Positions 10,611 to 21,529 are shown, numbered from the stretch's first letter. The stretch: 36,083 nt of DNA from Byssochlamys sp. IMV 00236 (GCA_001931875.2 MSJH02000265.1:1-36083), one strand, 5' to 3'. The notes: generated by a model not told the origin, from the sequence alone. A program made the numbers and translations.

Positions 10611-13289
10611 TTATTGACTAGTGGCTTCGGCGTACGTTCTACGTAAATCCAATTCGAGATCCTTAGACTTCATCAAGAGTACCTTATTTTAATGTTAATA
10701 AGATCATTCGACCTTTATACACGCACTTACCTTGGGGAACACACGCTCAAGCATGATGATCGCCTTTCTCTTTAATTCTGCATTCTTTGATCGAATATAT
10801 ATTCTTACCAACTTGATAACAGCGATATAAAAGTTTCTTGTATTGTAAGCTAACTTGCTTTGCGTCATTGCCTTCTGTAAGATGGGTATAGCTCCATTAT
10901 GATACCCCATTTGCTATAGAAATTAAGATATAGATGTGATACTTGTTAATGAAATTCACTTACTATGTACGTCTCTGCTTTCATAACCAACAAAGTATCC
11001 AAGCCAGAGGCATTATCCCTTTTCTGTATCTGTTCCTGGATACGGTCTAGTATGCCAAGAGCGCTTTCGAATTCTCTATTATCAACTAGTGTTTGGACAT
11101 TTTTATATATCCCATTCAAATACTCATCTGAATTAGGTCCTAGTGTTGAATATAGTAACCCAGATTGTATATCCAAATATTTTCTAGACATAAAAGGAGA
11201 GATGAGTTCTCCTTGATAAAATATATATGTGTATATGTACCTTTTTCTATTATTTGTCTGCTTAAGAAGATTGGCCCGTGTTATTTTCCAATCCATTAAT
11301 AGTACACTTCCTTCAGGATACTGTCTTGTAAACATGTCTATCAGGTCAATTGCCATTTCAGACTCGCCAGCTAATTCAAGCTTATATATAATGAGCTATA
11401 ACGATTTGCCAAGTCTGTGTAAAATACCATTTTTGCATTTAAAAGAACTGTCTTTTCAATATCTTCAATTCGGCTATCTTTTACGTTCTTGGCTAGTTCC
11501 AAGTAAGATGATACGAGTGTACTGTTACCTAGACATAAAGACATAAATAAAAACTGAATCATAGAGAAGTTAGTAACTTACCACAACGAAGCCAAGCTAG
11601 AGCAGTAATAAGGTACTGTACACGATCCATCTGTTCGATATCTTTCATGATGATATTAATAGAAGTCTTGTATAATATCTCAAAGACATGTCTATTTGAG
11701 TCACCCTATAACCGCATACCATCAGACTGGTTTTACTTGCAAACAAAAATCATACCCTGCAAATCATGTCTCGTGCAAGAGTCAATGCCTTCATGTTGTT
11801 CAAGTAATCATCTGTAAAGGAACTGCTGCCTTGAAAGTAATGATTTTTTCGACATGTTTCTATCCAACTATACAATCAGGTTAACCATAGAACCACATGG
11901 GCTTTTCTTTTTCTTACTATTGAATTTCTTGTAGACAGTATTCATCCTTATTTTTCCTTGCCGCTGTTAGAGCATCATTAAAGGCCTAAAGGTTGGTTCA
12001 GTAAGAACAAATGAAAATCCCATGTCTTACAAATAGTGCATCAGAAAAGTGACCAAACTTGTATTCCAAGATGCCGAGGTTAAGCAAGGCGTATTGAATC
12101 TCACTATAAGAATATATAGTCAGTACCTTTTTCCCTTTTTTTTTGTGATGATAATACATACACTCCTTGATTAACGGATGAATCAAAATAGATGTGTAAG
12201 TGATACAATGATTGAACATGTTCCTTGGACAGAGCATAATTCAAATACTTCATTTGATGAATATAAGGAATATCAGGCACGCACTGTTCTAATTCACGCA
12301 AGTAGTTGTGCATCACAGTAGGATGTATACTGCTTTGACCCGTTTCTAACAATCATTAAGTAGCTACTTCTATATGGTCTGACTAGATCCTTACTTTCGA
12401 TCATCTCGGCCTGTGCTCGGAGAAAGGTAACTATGTTGTGCTCTGATATCCATCGTTCCTCTTTTTACGCATGTTTTCAATCATATCATTTCTGTATACA
12501 GTTGAATCTTACCTTGTTGATCTGCGAATATATTATCACCTGCCTGATGAGAACAGTACATTTCAAATGCTCTAAACAGGTCATAGAAGCGATCATCAGG
12601 CATACTTTCAAATTCTACATGACATTTTCTTATAAACAAGCCAAACACGCACTCTTTTTGCTATTTAGAAATATGTTATGATAAATAACAAGCATTATAT
12701 TTTGGTTTTACCAAAAGGATATGGTCTTGTGATTGAATCTACAAGGGGAGTTAGGATAGTGTTTATATCATATTGATAATCTACCTCTGCTTCATTGTCA
12801 AGAAGAGATGTAATACCTATATATGTATCAAGTGTATGTGAGCCTACATCCCTTAAATCCAAATCATTTTTGTTACTCTTTAGAAAGTCCTCTAGTCTCT
12901 CTGGTCTTCTTAACGCGTTTATCTTTTCAAAAAGAGTCAATATGTATTTGATATAAATACTCTCCTTACATCATTGACAATATCTTCAGTAGTATATGTA
13001 ATAATGTTGTCATCGTCAGAGAATGTTTCAATAGTTGCAATTACTTGTTTTAATGTTGGTTCTGAGCATGTCTCTTCACATCTCGATTCATTCTACAACA
13101 GTCATTATTCACTCTCTCTCTCTTTTTCTCTCTTTTTCATTTTTTTTTTTATATAAATACCAAGACACTCTTTGTCAAGAACAAGATAAACTTATAAGTA
13201 ATGAATTCAGAAAGCTGATATTGACAGAACTTTTTTATTAATAGCAAAAGGATGATTCTATAAGGTGTGTTATATCCAACATGCAACAT
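10611..13289 (-). CDS. APC5: Anaphase-promoting complex subunit 5
   Basis: TPR-rich scaffold subunit of the APC/C ubiquitin ligase, which drives exit from mitosis. Fifteen exons on the minus strand close in phase: 13289-13161, 13092-12970, 12922-12712, 12653-12513, 12430-12395 (36 nt), 12345-12162, 12103-12031, 11985-11918, 11867-11756, 11705-11582, 11528-11428, 11380-11241, 11183-10964, 10913-10731 and 10682-10611. The product is about 638 residues (human about 755). Family signatures: NTPYRIILLLLI at the N-terminus; ECVFGLFIRKCHVEF; and the APC5 hallmark YALLNLGILEYKFGHFSDAL near residues 277-297. C-terminal helices read as TPR-like repeats, for example FESALGILDRI and GAIPILQKAM. The ATG at 13289 lies only 25 bp after the SCP2 stop on the same strand. 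The gene is convergent with Nup155. Confidence 0.9.
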
Positions 13290-13314
13290 AAAGAAAAAAA
13301 AAGATTTTTATTGG

Positions 13315-13798
13315 CTAAAGGGAGCTTGTATTTGTCTTTTTGAAAAAGTCTTCATTATTCTTCATAAACTCAATAGCACGCTAATAAGAAAAAGAATAAG
13401 AAAGGATATATATCACACCATAAATTATGTACCTCTCTTCCACCAGCCTTTTCAAACACTTCTTCAAGTTTTTGAGCTAAAACTAAATCACCGCGTACTT
13501 TTATTCTTCCTGCCATGTATGCCTTTACGCCTGTCAAACTATCGAACTATTAATAAGGATATTCATGATACTAAAGGGAGGGATAACTTACCCTCCGGTA
13601 ATAAAGTTGAGTAAATCATGATCCTCCACTTGAATCTTGATAGTCTTTACTTTAAACACTTTTGCTCTCTTGACCATATCCTTATGTGTCGTGATGATAG
13701 GCTGAACCGTATTTCCTATGGTAAAATACGCATATACACATATATCCTAGTTCATACATATGCAAAATATAAATACCTTGTAATAACAAGTACCTATA

Positions 13799-13833
<35 letters not shown>

Positions 13834-14021
13834 ATAAACATCATTTCTTGTTTCTACACTTCAAAATACCATGTAGCCACAGGCTGTTTCTTCTTGGTGA
13901 CATGAATGACGTATAACCCCTTAATATTTGGCCAAAGTGAATCATCTTGGATCAATTGTTTTTCAATCTCGGGTAATAAAACATCAGCTACCAGTGGTTG
14001 CTTATTATTGTTTTCAGTCAT
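13315..14021 (-). CDS. SCP2 sterol-carrier-domain protein
   Basis: A small lipid-binding protein of one SCP2 domain, 154 residues. Such proteins bind sterols or fatty acyl-CoA and often act in peroxisomes. Five exons: 14021-13870, 13793-13777 (a 17-nt microexon), 13715-13592, 13538-13433 and 13380-13315. Without the microexon the flanking exons are out of frame; with it the join reads ATWYLLLQGNTVQPIIT. The C-terminal half has the SCP2 hallmarks DLLNFITGGLTGVKAYMAG, GRIKVRGD and LAQKLEEVF. The C-terminus is SSL rather than the AKL/SKL usual for peroxisomal SCP2, so location is uncertain. A 30-bp AT repeat lies in the first intron. Acyl-CoA oxidase is next upstream and APC5 begins 25 bp downstream. 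Confidence 0.88.
13801..13830. repeat. (AT)15 microsatellite in SCP2 intron 1
   Basis: Fifteen perfect AT units, inside the intron that ends at the 17-nt microexon acceptor. Likely variable in length between strains. Confidence 0.95.
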
Positions 14022-14154
14022 TATTTTTAAAAGAAGAGAGAGAAGCAATAATAATAAAGGGGGGGAATATATAAAGAAAATAACATGTGACACTCTCACA
14101 GGGATTTACAATAATAATAATGCAGTTTATTGAAGAAGAAGGATATAAAAAGGT

Positions 14155-16343
14155 CTATAATTTAGCTAGTTCAATCTGACTGCTTGTTGTTGTGTTCTTA
14201 ATAAAGGGTTTAATACATTCCTCATATCCATCAACCACCAAGGTATGATTCAGTGGTTCTCTTTCTGCCATCTCTGTCATTGATTCATACACTCTACCAT
14301 CAAACCGTCCCAAGGCCGAATGCAAGTAATAATCAGGCAAGGCAAATGCGTCTACAAGAGAGACAGCTTCAGGTCTAATTTCATCCAAGAGTTGAATCAC
14401 TTGTTGCTTCAGCATTTCGCTCTGTTCTGAAGAGAGATAGCTAGCTACCAAAAATTCAGAGAGCTCCTTTTCCATCGTATGAAGAGCAAACAAGCTAGCC
14501 AACAAGCGAAGTACACGGACTATAGGCTTGTATTGGGGTTGGGCTAATTGACGGTCGTTTTGTAAGGCAACAATAAAGTTACGGACCAAGATGAACTGAC
14601 AGTGTGCCTTGGAGATACGGGCGATTTCGACCAACATTGAGTTCCAGCTACGGCCGTGACGATCGAGTTGTTCGGCTACTTTGGCAATACCATAGGCAGC
14701 ACGGAAACCAAAGGCAGACAGGACCAGTTCGGGGTTTAAGAAGTCGCTTGGTTTAGTAGCGGGGCACTTGGCTTTAGGGTTCTGCATGAATTGAGTAAGG
14801 TAATTGATCGTCTGGTTGTATTCTGATGGCTCAGCCTTTCCAGCAATCACATTACGGAATGTCTTGAGCAAGTAACGTGCGGTTTGTTGTGTAAGAATAT
14901 AGTTGTCTCCTTCCCAAGTGACGTTAGGAAGTGTATCTTGATAGAATTGGCCCAAGCCAGAGAACATGCTGTAGCCATGACCACCACAGGCACGTCGACA
15001 GTCTTCGATCACATCAATGACCATAGTAGTCGTCAAACTTTTGAGACCAGAAGAGCTAGCATGAAGATCAGCCAGGAGGTTAAAGTTACCGGCCTTGATA
15101 GCTTCTTGATTCAGGTCATATAAACGCATCATTTCACGTCCCGTAAAGAAACAGGCATAGGCAGAGGCAACAGCAGGGAGCAGACGGTATTGTTGCATGG
15201 TATAGTCCAAAACAGGCGTCTCAATCACTTTGTTATCCCACTTGCGAGGGTTGGCTGCATCCACAAATTGCTGACGGACGGCGGAATAACGAACAGCGAC
15301 AGTAGCTGCCTTAGCCATAGCAACCCGAGCGTTCATAACGATGTGAGCACGAACAAAGACCATGGTACCATAGGATAACTTGGCATTGGGTGGTTTGGTA
15401 TATTCTCCCGTAAACTTGTTGACCTTGGAGTAGTTGGCTAAGAAGGCAACGTGAGGAATGCGGTAATGATCAAACATGATGAAACCATTGTCGACTGAAT
15501 TAAAACCAAACTTGGGTCCAATATCACCCACAATGATGCCCTTCAATGGACGATGATCTTCCAAGCTACGAATCTGAACACAGAATGGGTGAGGACCCAT
15601 ATCCTTTCCATTGGTAATCAAACGAGCCATGACGATGGCATGAGTAGCAGCCTTACCGAGACCACCGATCCACCATTTGGCAGAGGTCAAGGTAGGAGAG
15701 TGAAGTTCGAATTGTTGAGTCTCTGGTATATACGTGGCTGTGGTTTCCAGTCCCTGAACATTTGATCCGTGACCGAGCTAAGATTTTTTTTTTTTAATTT
15801 TCACATGAATAAATAAATATGTCATTTTACCTCTGTTTGTGCATAACAACCAATGATTTCATGCTTTAATGCAGGTTCAAGGAATAACTTCTTTTGTTCA
15901 TCTGTCGTTTGATTTCTCAAAGTAGGAATGAACATGTTATAATGTAAAGTAAAGGGCGTAGATTGATCATATAAAAAGTTGGCTATTTGAACATCTGTTT
16001 CATCCCATTGATGCTCCCTATTTTAAAGAGTGTTATTGCAAAGAGGTACACAATATACCTTCTCTTACCTAGCAATTTCAATCAAGCGTTTTTCTTTCCA
16101 TAGAGATGTTGTGATCTTTTCTTTACGAGTTTGATAATATCTACTCGTCTTATCAAATGCAGGTTCTGTTTCTAATACTTGAAGGACCTTGCTCATCTTT
16201 TGAAGCCATTCTTCGGAATACATATATTTTGACAGTTCCTCAACATCAAAGGTACCTTTAGCTCTTTCATTAGCCAACAGTAATTCACCAGAGGGCCCCT
16301 TTGGGGCCAATTTGGGGAACTTGGTAGCAACGTTATTATCCAT
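14155..16343 (-). CDS. Peroxisomal acyl-CoA oxidase
   Basis: FAD enzyme for the first step of peroxisomal beta-oxidation: it turns acyl-CoA into trans-2-enoyl-CoA and passes electrons to oxygen, yielding hydrogen peroxide. Three exons: 16343-16069, 16017-15831 and 15777-14155; the product is about 694 residues, typical for the family. Landmarks: CYAQTELGHGSNVQGLETTA (flavin/substrate loop, split by intron 2); TSAKWWIGGLGKAATHA; GVGD-like GIIVGDIGPKFGFN; CRRACGGHGY; and WEGDNYILTQQTARYLLK, whose glutamate (about E443) matches the catalytic base. The C-terminus is AKL, a PTS1 variant. The ATG at 16343 is the first in frame; upstream codons in that frame are non-ATG. Together with the SCP2 and carnitine acetyltransferase genes it forms a loose lipid-oxidation neighbourhood. 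Confidence 0.95.
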
Positions 16344-16506
16344 TAAAATATATGTGTAAGAAGAGATCAAAGAACACAACTTTTGATCTCTCCGCCTTTT
16401 ATCTTAAATTTCTAAATTGAATTTCATATTTTTACTTAGTCATTCAAATTTCACAACTTACCAGCAGAAAAAAAATATATATTTACCCCGCACATGATTC
16501 ATATTG

Positions 16507-17819
16507 TCAATGTGTGTGTACTGATTTCATGACCTGACAACAATCGGACCAATCATGAATCATATTTGACAAGATACAATGGTTCCACAAATTTTTGTCG
16601 TTTTTGTTGTCAACGGATGGCACAATTAAAGTACTATATACAACACGCACAGCTATGCGATGAGGAGAAGCTTTCTGAGCGCATCGAAGAAGCCTGCGGC
16701 AAGGTGCCGCATGATAATCTAATGGCATATGCTAGCCACTCTATCTCTCGCTTTGATGATTGTCTGAAGAAGCAACATATTTAACAATAAAAAAATTGGC
16801 GAACCAAAAGGAATGCCGCAAAAAAAAGAAGGATTATGTTATCTTGGCATTGGCATTTATTGATTAGCACATAAGTATTGTACGTATAAACGAAATGATT
16901 ACAATGCATAGATGCTTGATTTATATTGAGTCCAATAAAAAAAAATTACCCACTGATACAAGCTGGTTTTGTTGCGCGTTCAACTCTTTGTTCTTTTAAT
17001 TCGTCTTAAAAAAGATAATTGTTAACGTAGCGTTTGCCGGACAATTCAAACGAAAAATTTTAACCGCATTGATTCCTACCTACCTATAAGCAAATAAGCA
17101 ACTCAAAGACTTTCAACGTGTCTCCGTAGCTATGATAAAAACCTCCCTCAATGAAACCGAAAGTTGATTCCATCATGATGATTTCTTTTTTGTCCACGCA
17201 TTCAATGCCATCAGCGTATACGTTCGTGATATCATTGTGCCACATCCCAGGAATGCGCTACTGTGATGATGTCCTTGAGCATGGTCTACACACCTATTTG
17301 ACATGCATGTATGAGCTTCATTTTTAATAATCACATGCATAATATTACCAAGAGAAAACGACTCAAGACATGGTTTCAAGCTATTTAAAAAACGGGATCA
17401 CACGTTCAACTCAAAAACTTCATTCATGATCCATCCGAAACATGAAAGGATATGGACTAAAAGCCTGTAAGGCACAATGAAAGCAATTGTGAAAGATGGC
17501 AATCATGTTCATCAGGAGTACTTTCTCTGATGGTTCTTTTCAACGTTCAAACTTTGCTGGCGAAATCGACATCACTTCCATCCGTTTCAGCCATAAGAGT
17601 ATTTTTCAGTTGACCCCTAACAAGAGGATATCCAGAGCGACTAGCAAGACGAAATTGGTTATGGCGCACCTTATCAAGGATGATGCGGAGATTAGACGAT
17701 ATCTTCGATACAGGGATGCATGACATTATCAACGAACAGGAAGATTCAAGGGTGTACATTACACGCACGAGGAAATTTACAAGAGGGTTAATGTTACATG
17801 CCTGTGATGTCGTCAACAA
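16507..17819 (-). pseudogene. Degenerate repeat copy 1 (relic of a multi-copy gene family)
   Basis: Broken reading frames on the minus strand keep protein-like blocks. They include VNFLVRVMYT (about 17760), VYADGIECVDKKEIIMMEST with GFIEGGFYHSYGDTLKV (about 17235-17110), and AQKASPHRIAVRVVYSTLIV then VDNKNDKN (about 16685-16580). Stops and frameshifts separate them. Blocks at both ends recur in copy 2 (18095-18540) in the opposite orientation, so this is repeated DNA. From memory the middle block resembles a large family of uncharacterised Mucorales proteins, but I cannot test that here. The opposite strand also holds a 16568-16784 frame; it is interrupted in copy 2 and I do not call it. Confidence 0.5.
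16578..16685 (+). repeat. Left arm of 108-bp inverted repeat
   Basis: Base-by-base comparison with the reverse complement of 18372-18479 gives 108 aligned positions with no gap and 12 mismatches. All 12 are transitions. Similarity ends sharply on both sides. No target-site duplication is evident outside the arms, so this looks like an inverted duplication rather than a classical terminal inverted repeat. Confidence 0.95.
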
Positions 17820-18094
17820 ACCTTTTCAGTGTGCAGCGTTAAGCTAAACCTGTTCAGAGAACAGACATCTTTATATGCTCCTTGGTGTAGAATATGAATT
17901 TATCTTTCAAGAAGAAAGAAAGAGATAAAAAAGAAATGTTATTTTTTTATGTTGTCAGTTGATCAACAAAGAATCAAGATCATTCAAGAGTAATTTATAT
18001 GAAAGGATATCCCACAGGACAGTCTTAGGTTTGATAAACACTTTGGTAGTATGAAATTATATAGCGATGCCACATACAGTGTCCCAAGGAAGCG

Positions 18095-18540
18095 CCTGTA
18101 CCGTTAGTCCTTCTCGTGGATTTCCTCGTGCGCGTAGTGTTCACCTTTCTCTTTTCCATTATTTCAATTGTTTTTGTTACCTTTGCCACCAGTCTTCCTC
18201 TTCTTCACTACCATTATTTGCTTCATGTTGCTTATTGTGATCTTGTAGAGGTGACTCGATTCGTATCTCTTTCAGTTTGCTACTTGATTGATTCAAAGGT
18301 GATGTTTGGCCATTTGATCAACCTTGAGTGCCTGTACAAAGAAAAACCGGTTAGAACCTCAAATCTTAACTGATGCGCTCAGAAAGTTTCTCCTCATCAC
18401 ATAGCCGTGCGTGTCATACATAATACTTTAATTGTGCCATTTGTTGACAACAAAAACGACAAAAATTCATGGAACCACTGCACATTCTCTCTTCTATCAC
18501 ATGTCACAGGACCTTTTGGTCTCGCATTTTTGCCATAAAT
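18095..18540 (+). pseudogene. Degenerate repeat copy 2, opposite orientation to copy 1
   Basis: The stretch 18095-18150 (around the block reading FLVRV in one frame) matches copy 1 near 17744-17790 on the other strand, with substitutions and at least one indel. The stretch 18372-18479 is the 108-bp inverted-repeat arm. The spacing between these blocks is about 220 bp here but about 1.06 kb in copy 1, so this copy carries a deletion or copy 1 an insertion. In the copy-1 frame it reads AVRVIHNTLIVPFVDNKND but starts just after a stop codon. It is not functional as it stands. Confidence 0.5.
18372..18479 (-). repeat. Right arm of 108-bp inverted repeat
   Basis: Reverse complement of the left arm at 16578-16685, with 96 of 108 bases identical and every difference a transition. 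It is separated from the left arm by 1686 bp. Confidence 0.95.
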
Positions 18541-18591
18541 GAAATTCAAGCACCGGATATAATATCTTTTTTTTTTCTCCCTTGCATAATT

Positions 18592-19986
18592 ATGAATAAC
18601 CTATTAAAGTCGCGTCTTGTCTCTAAAAGACTTGCTCAAACTATCTTGGTCTCAAACTTAATCAAGGTAAGCGACATTATCTCATTGCTTGTCTTTCCTT
18701 ATTTATTTTAAATACACTTTAGTCAAGGCCATTAATAAGACAAAGCTACGCATTTTATAATGGTACAAATTATGATTACGACAACTATGGCTCATCTTCT
18801 GTATCCTCTACAAGCTGGGGAGCACCTACTGAACGTACTTCCTTACCAAGAAATACAGTAAGAATACAATACATATATAGACAACTGAATTTGACACATT
18901 TGCATAGATTATCAAGTTTGTTCCTCAACAAGAGGCATGGATAGTCGAACGCATGGGAAAATTCCATCGTATTCTAGAACCAGGCTTAAATATTCTCGCA
19001 CCCATTATAGATCGTATCAAATATGTTAAAAGCCTAAAGGAAACAGCAATCGAGGTTCCTAGTCAGAGTGCTATCACCCAAGATAACGTCACTCTTGAGT
19101 TAGACGGTGTGCTGTATATTCGATGTATTGATCCTTTCAAAGCATCTTATGGTGTAGAAGATGCTGAATTTGCAATCACTCAGTTAGCTCAGACAACCAT
19201 GCGTGCAGAGATCGGACAGATGACGTTGGATAGAACATTGGCTGAACGTGCCTATTTGAACGCAAACATTGTGGAAGCAATCAATGCAGCTGCCGAGGAT
19301 TGGGGCATTCGCTGTTTACGTTATGAGATTCGTGAGTAGCGAGATAGATTATATATGTGTGTGATAGAATACTGAGGGCATCATTAGGTGATATACATCC
19401 ACCTGCTAGAGTGGTCGAATCAATGCATCAGCAAGTGTCAGCTGAACGAACTAAGCGTGCTCAAATTCTAGAATCAGAAGGTGCTAGACAGGCAGCCATC
19501 AACGTGGCTGAGGGTAAGAAACAGGCAACCATCTTGGCTTCAGAAGCAGAAAAGGCAGAAAGGATCAATATGGCAGCAGGTGAGGCAGAGGCTATTCTTT
19601 TGCGTGCAACAGCTTCTGCTCAGAGTATTGAAAAGATCGCAAGAGCCATCTCAGGACATAATGGCCATGAAGCAGTTTCTGTATCTGTCGCAGAAAAGTA
19701 TGTCGAAGCATTTGGACGAATGGCAAAGGAAAGTACGACGATGATTGTACCGGCACAAGCAAACGATGCTGCAGCCATGATAACTCAGGTAAGCTCAAAG
19801 AAATTGATTTTAAAGATTGCTAACAGGACATCGTATTAGGCAATGGGTATCTACAATACAATTAATAATAAAAAGAGTGATAAATCATCTTTACCAAAAT
19901 CACTCGGCATCAAAGAGGAAATGACTCAGGATTTGCTGAAAGCAACAGAAAAGGAATCTAAATTCCAAGAACCAAAGGATAAATAA
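18592..19986 (+). CDS. Mitochondrial stomatin-like protein 2 (SPFH/band 7 domain)
   Basis: Inner-membrane scaffold protein of the stomatin/prohibitin superfamily, which in other organisms organises cardiolipin-rich domains and respiratory and protease complexes. Five exons: 18592-18666, 18723-18857, 18908-19331, 19388-19788 and 19840-19986; the product is about 393 residues. The first exon encodes a basic, hydroxylated, acid-free leader (MNNLLKSRLVSKRLAQTILV) typical of a mitochondrial presequence. The band 7 core begins IIKFVPQQEAWIVERMGKFH and includes PGLNILAPIIDRI, ITQDNVTLELDGVLYI, AQTTMRAEIGQMTLDRTLAE and WGIRCLRYEIRDIHPP. A long alanine-glutamate coiled coil follows. The domain order and the conserved RMGKFHRILEPGLN segment favour SLP2 over plain stomatin. 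Confidence 0.93.
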
Positions 19987-20370
19987 ACAATTGATTTTAT
20001 AAATGTACCTTTTTTAACCTGTTTCGATTATACAAGAAAAGGAATAAATCAGATGAGTGGGTCTTTATTTAAATTGGCTCATTCATTATTAAGTAGCATA
20101 TAACTAAAGATGATCTGAATTAAGGTTCGCGCGGAAAGTTTACCCTCCTTTTCCTTTTATTCTTCATAGAGAAATGCTTATTCACGCAGCAGATCATTAT
20201 TAAGAACACCATTTTATCATATATACAAACATAAAAAATAAAGGAGACAATGTACAACTTTAATTAGCGTTCATCAATGTCAATGTTTACTAACTTTATT
20301 CAGAAATAAACATTAAAGTGACATGCACATTCTTTACACTAATAATTAAGTCTAATTGTTGTAATAACAG

Positions 20371-20781
20371 GCTTGACTGGTTCGCCTCTTTTTACCACAA
20401 TGGCCCTGTGTTTCTCACTCAAATTGATCTACTTGGAGCGGTCGATGAAATTGTTCTCTCCCTTTTGTCGAATTGGATGTACGACTGCCACAGAGGTAAT
20501 CCATGAATGTTGTATCCCAATGATCTTATAAAGGTGCCACTTGTGAAATTGAGTCGGAGTCAACTGAGAAAGACATGCTTCTATTTCTCTGTAAAGACAG
20601 TAGCAGAGATGAAGATGATTACTTTAACTTTAAATTACTTGACGCTATTCAGAAAAATCCAAGAGCAGCTTTTTGTATTACTGTAAAGCAAGACTTTATT
20701 GCCTCATCTTCCCCCCTCTTTCATTCTCCCTTCCCTTCCGTCTTGTCTTTGTCAATGAATTATATAAAATGCAACAACTAA
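20371..20781 (+). other. Unidentified pair of exon-like blocks
   Basis: Block one (20371-20495) follows an acceptor-like TAACAG and reads LDWFASFYHNGPVFLTQIDL and onwards. A short GT...AG interval (20496-20533, 38 nt) joins it in frame to block two (from 20534), which contains CEIESESTEKDMLLFLCKD and LLDAIQKNPRAAF before ending in low-complexity sequence; the frame stays open to 20781. Phase continuity across the interval suggests real or recently lost coding sequence. No start codon or first exon is evident upstream, and I do not recognise the family. The intron would be shorter than every other intron in the window. It may be a gene remnant. Confidence 0.3.
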
Positions 20782-21189
20782 TTTACTACTTGCATTTGTC
20801 CTGATAAAGAAGGATAAACTTTTTTGTAACCGTCTAATTTTAGGCTAAAGGTTGAAAAAAGGATAAAAGGAAGCGAAAGGGCAAAGGGTAAAGTATAAAG
20901 AAAAAGAGACATCAGACTCCTTTTAACTTATTCTTATTTACTCTCGGGAAATTGTTTGATTACCTGTCAACCCTCCCTTCCTATTATCAAGGAGTTTACG
21001 GTGAATAAAAAAAAAGCAGAATTATCGGATAGCTTTACTTTTTTTAAAACCTCCTTAAGCGTATGCCTACCATATTTACTCCTACTATAATGTCTAGATG
21101 GGCAAAGTAGGCAAAAATTTTTGTATAAAGAGAGGGAGGTGAAGGGAGAAGACGACAGAAAGAAGAAAGGGGAAAGAGATAGAGAGAGA

Positions 21190-21192
<3 letters not shown>

Positions 21193-21223
<31 letters not shown>
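21193..21223. repeat. (GT)n microsatellite
   Basis: About fifteen uninterrupted GT units, flanked on the left by a GA-rich tract, roughly 300 bp upstream of the bHLH start codon. Confidence 0.95.
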
Positions 21224-21224
<1 letters not shown>

Positions 21225-21529
21225 CACGAATACAAATTAGCTTGACTCAATTTCATTACTTTAGTAACTGTCTTGTTTCCAAAAATAATCTGCTTGACTT
21301 TATTTAAACTTGAACCTTGTAGTCTTTTAATACTCTTTTTTATTTGCTTTTTTTTCTTGCACAAAGTCAATGCTTTTCTACACTCCTTATCACTAAATAC
21401 TTTCATTATACTTCTTGAATACCCCTCTCGATATTCTTCTATTTAAACCCATACCAGTCCTTTAATTTCACTGATCATTACTCAAGCATACATCACATAC
21501 ACACACACATAAATATATATATACATAGA

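Larger units (their letters stand above)
16344..18591. other. Gene-free interval holding repeat relics
   Basis: About 2.2 kb between acyl-CoA oxidase (minus) and the stomatin-like gene (plus), so it also holds both promoters. Apart from the two repeat copies and the inverted-repeat arms I see no intact gene. Remaining open frames (for example 17496-17723 plus) are short and overlap the relics. Confidence 0.65.
19987..21529. other. Long intergenic region upstream of the bHLH gene
   Basis: About 1.5 kb with AT-rich stretches. It contains the 3' flank of the stomatin-like gene, the unidentified exon pair at 20371-20781, purine-rich tracts near 21130-21190, a (GT)n microsatellite at 21193-21223, and the CT/CA-rich leader of the bHLH gene. 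I see no complete gene. Confidence 0.6.

Noticed and set aside
13854..14099. A hydrophobic N-terminal extension (signal-peptide-like) on the SCP2 protein
   Set aside because: The in-frame extension upstream of 14021 starts only at non-ATG codons and is a pyrimidine-rich leader. Leucine and phenylalanine codons there come from CT-rich sequence, so it is 5' UTR.
16568..16784. A plus-strand frame ending in FDDCLKKQHI followed by AATAAA, as a small gene
   Set aside because: It overlaps the repeat arm, has no ATG at the start of the open stretch, and the second repeat copy has a stop in the same frame. The minus-strand reading fits the repeat relic better.
16578..18479. A complete DNA transposon bounded by terminal inverted repeats
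   Set aside because: No target-site duplication flanks the arms, no transposase motifs lie between them, and a second shared block with different spacing favours an inverted duplication of a decayed gene.
20967..21406. Reading frames containing Thr-His repeats
   Set aside because: They come from the (GT)n microsatellite read on the minus strand.
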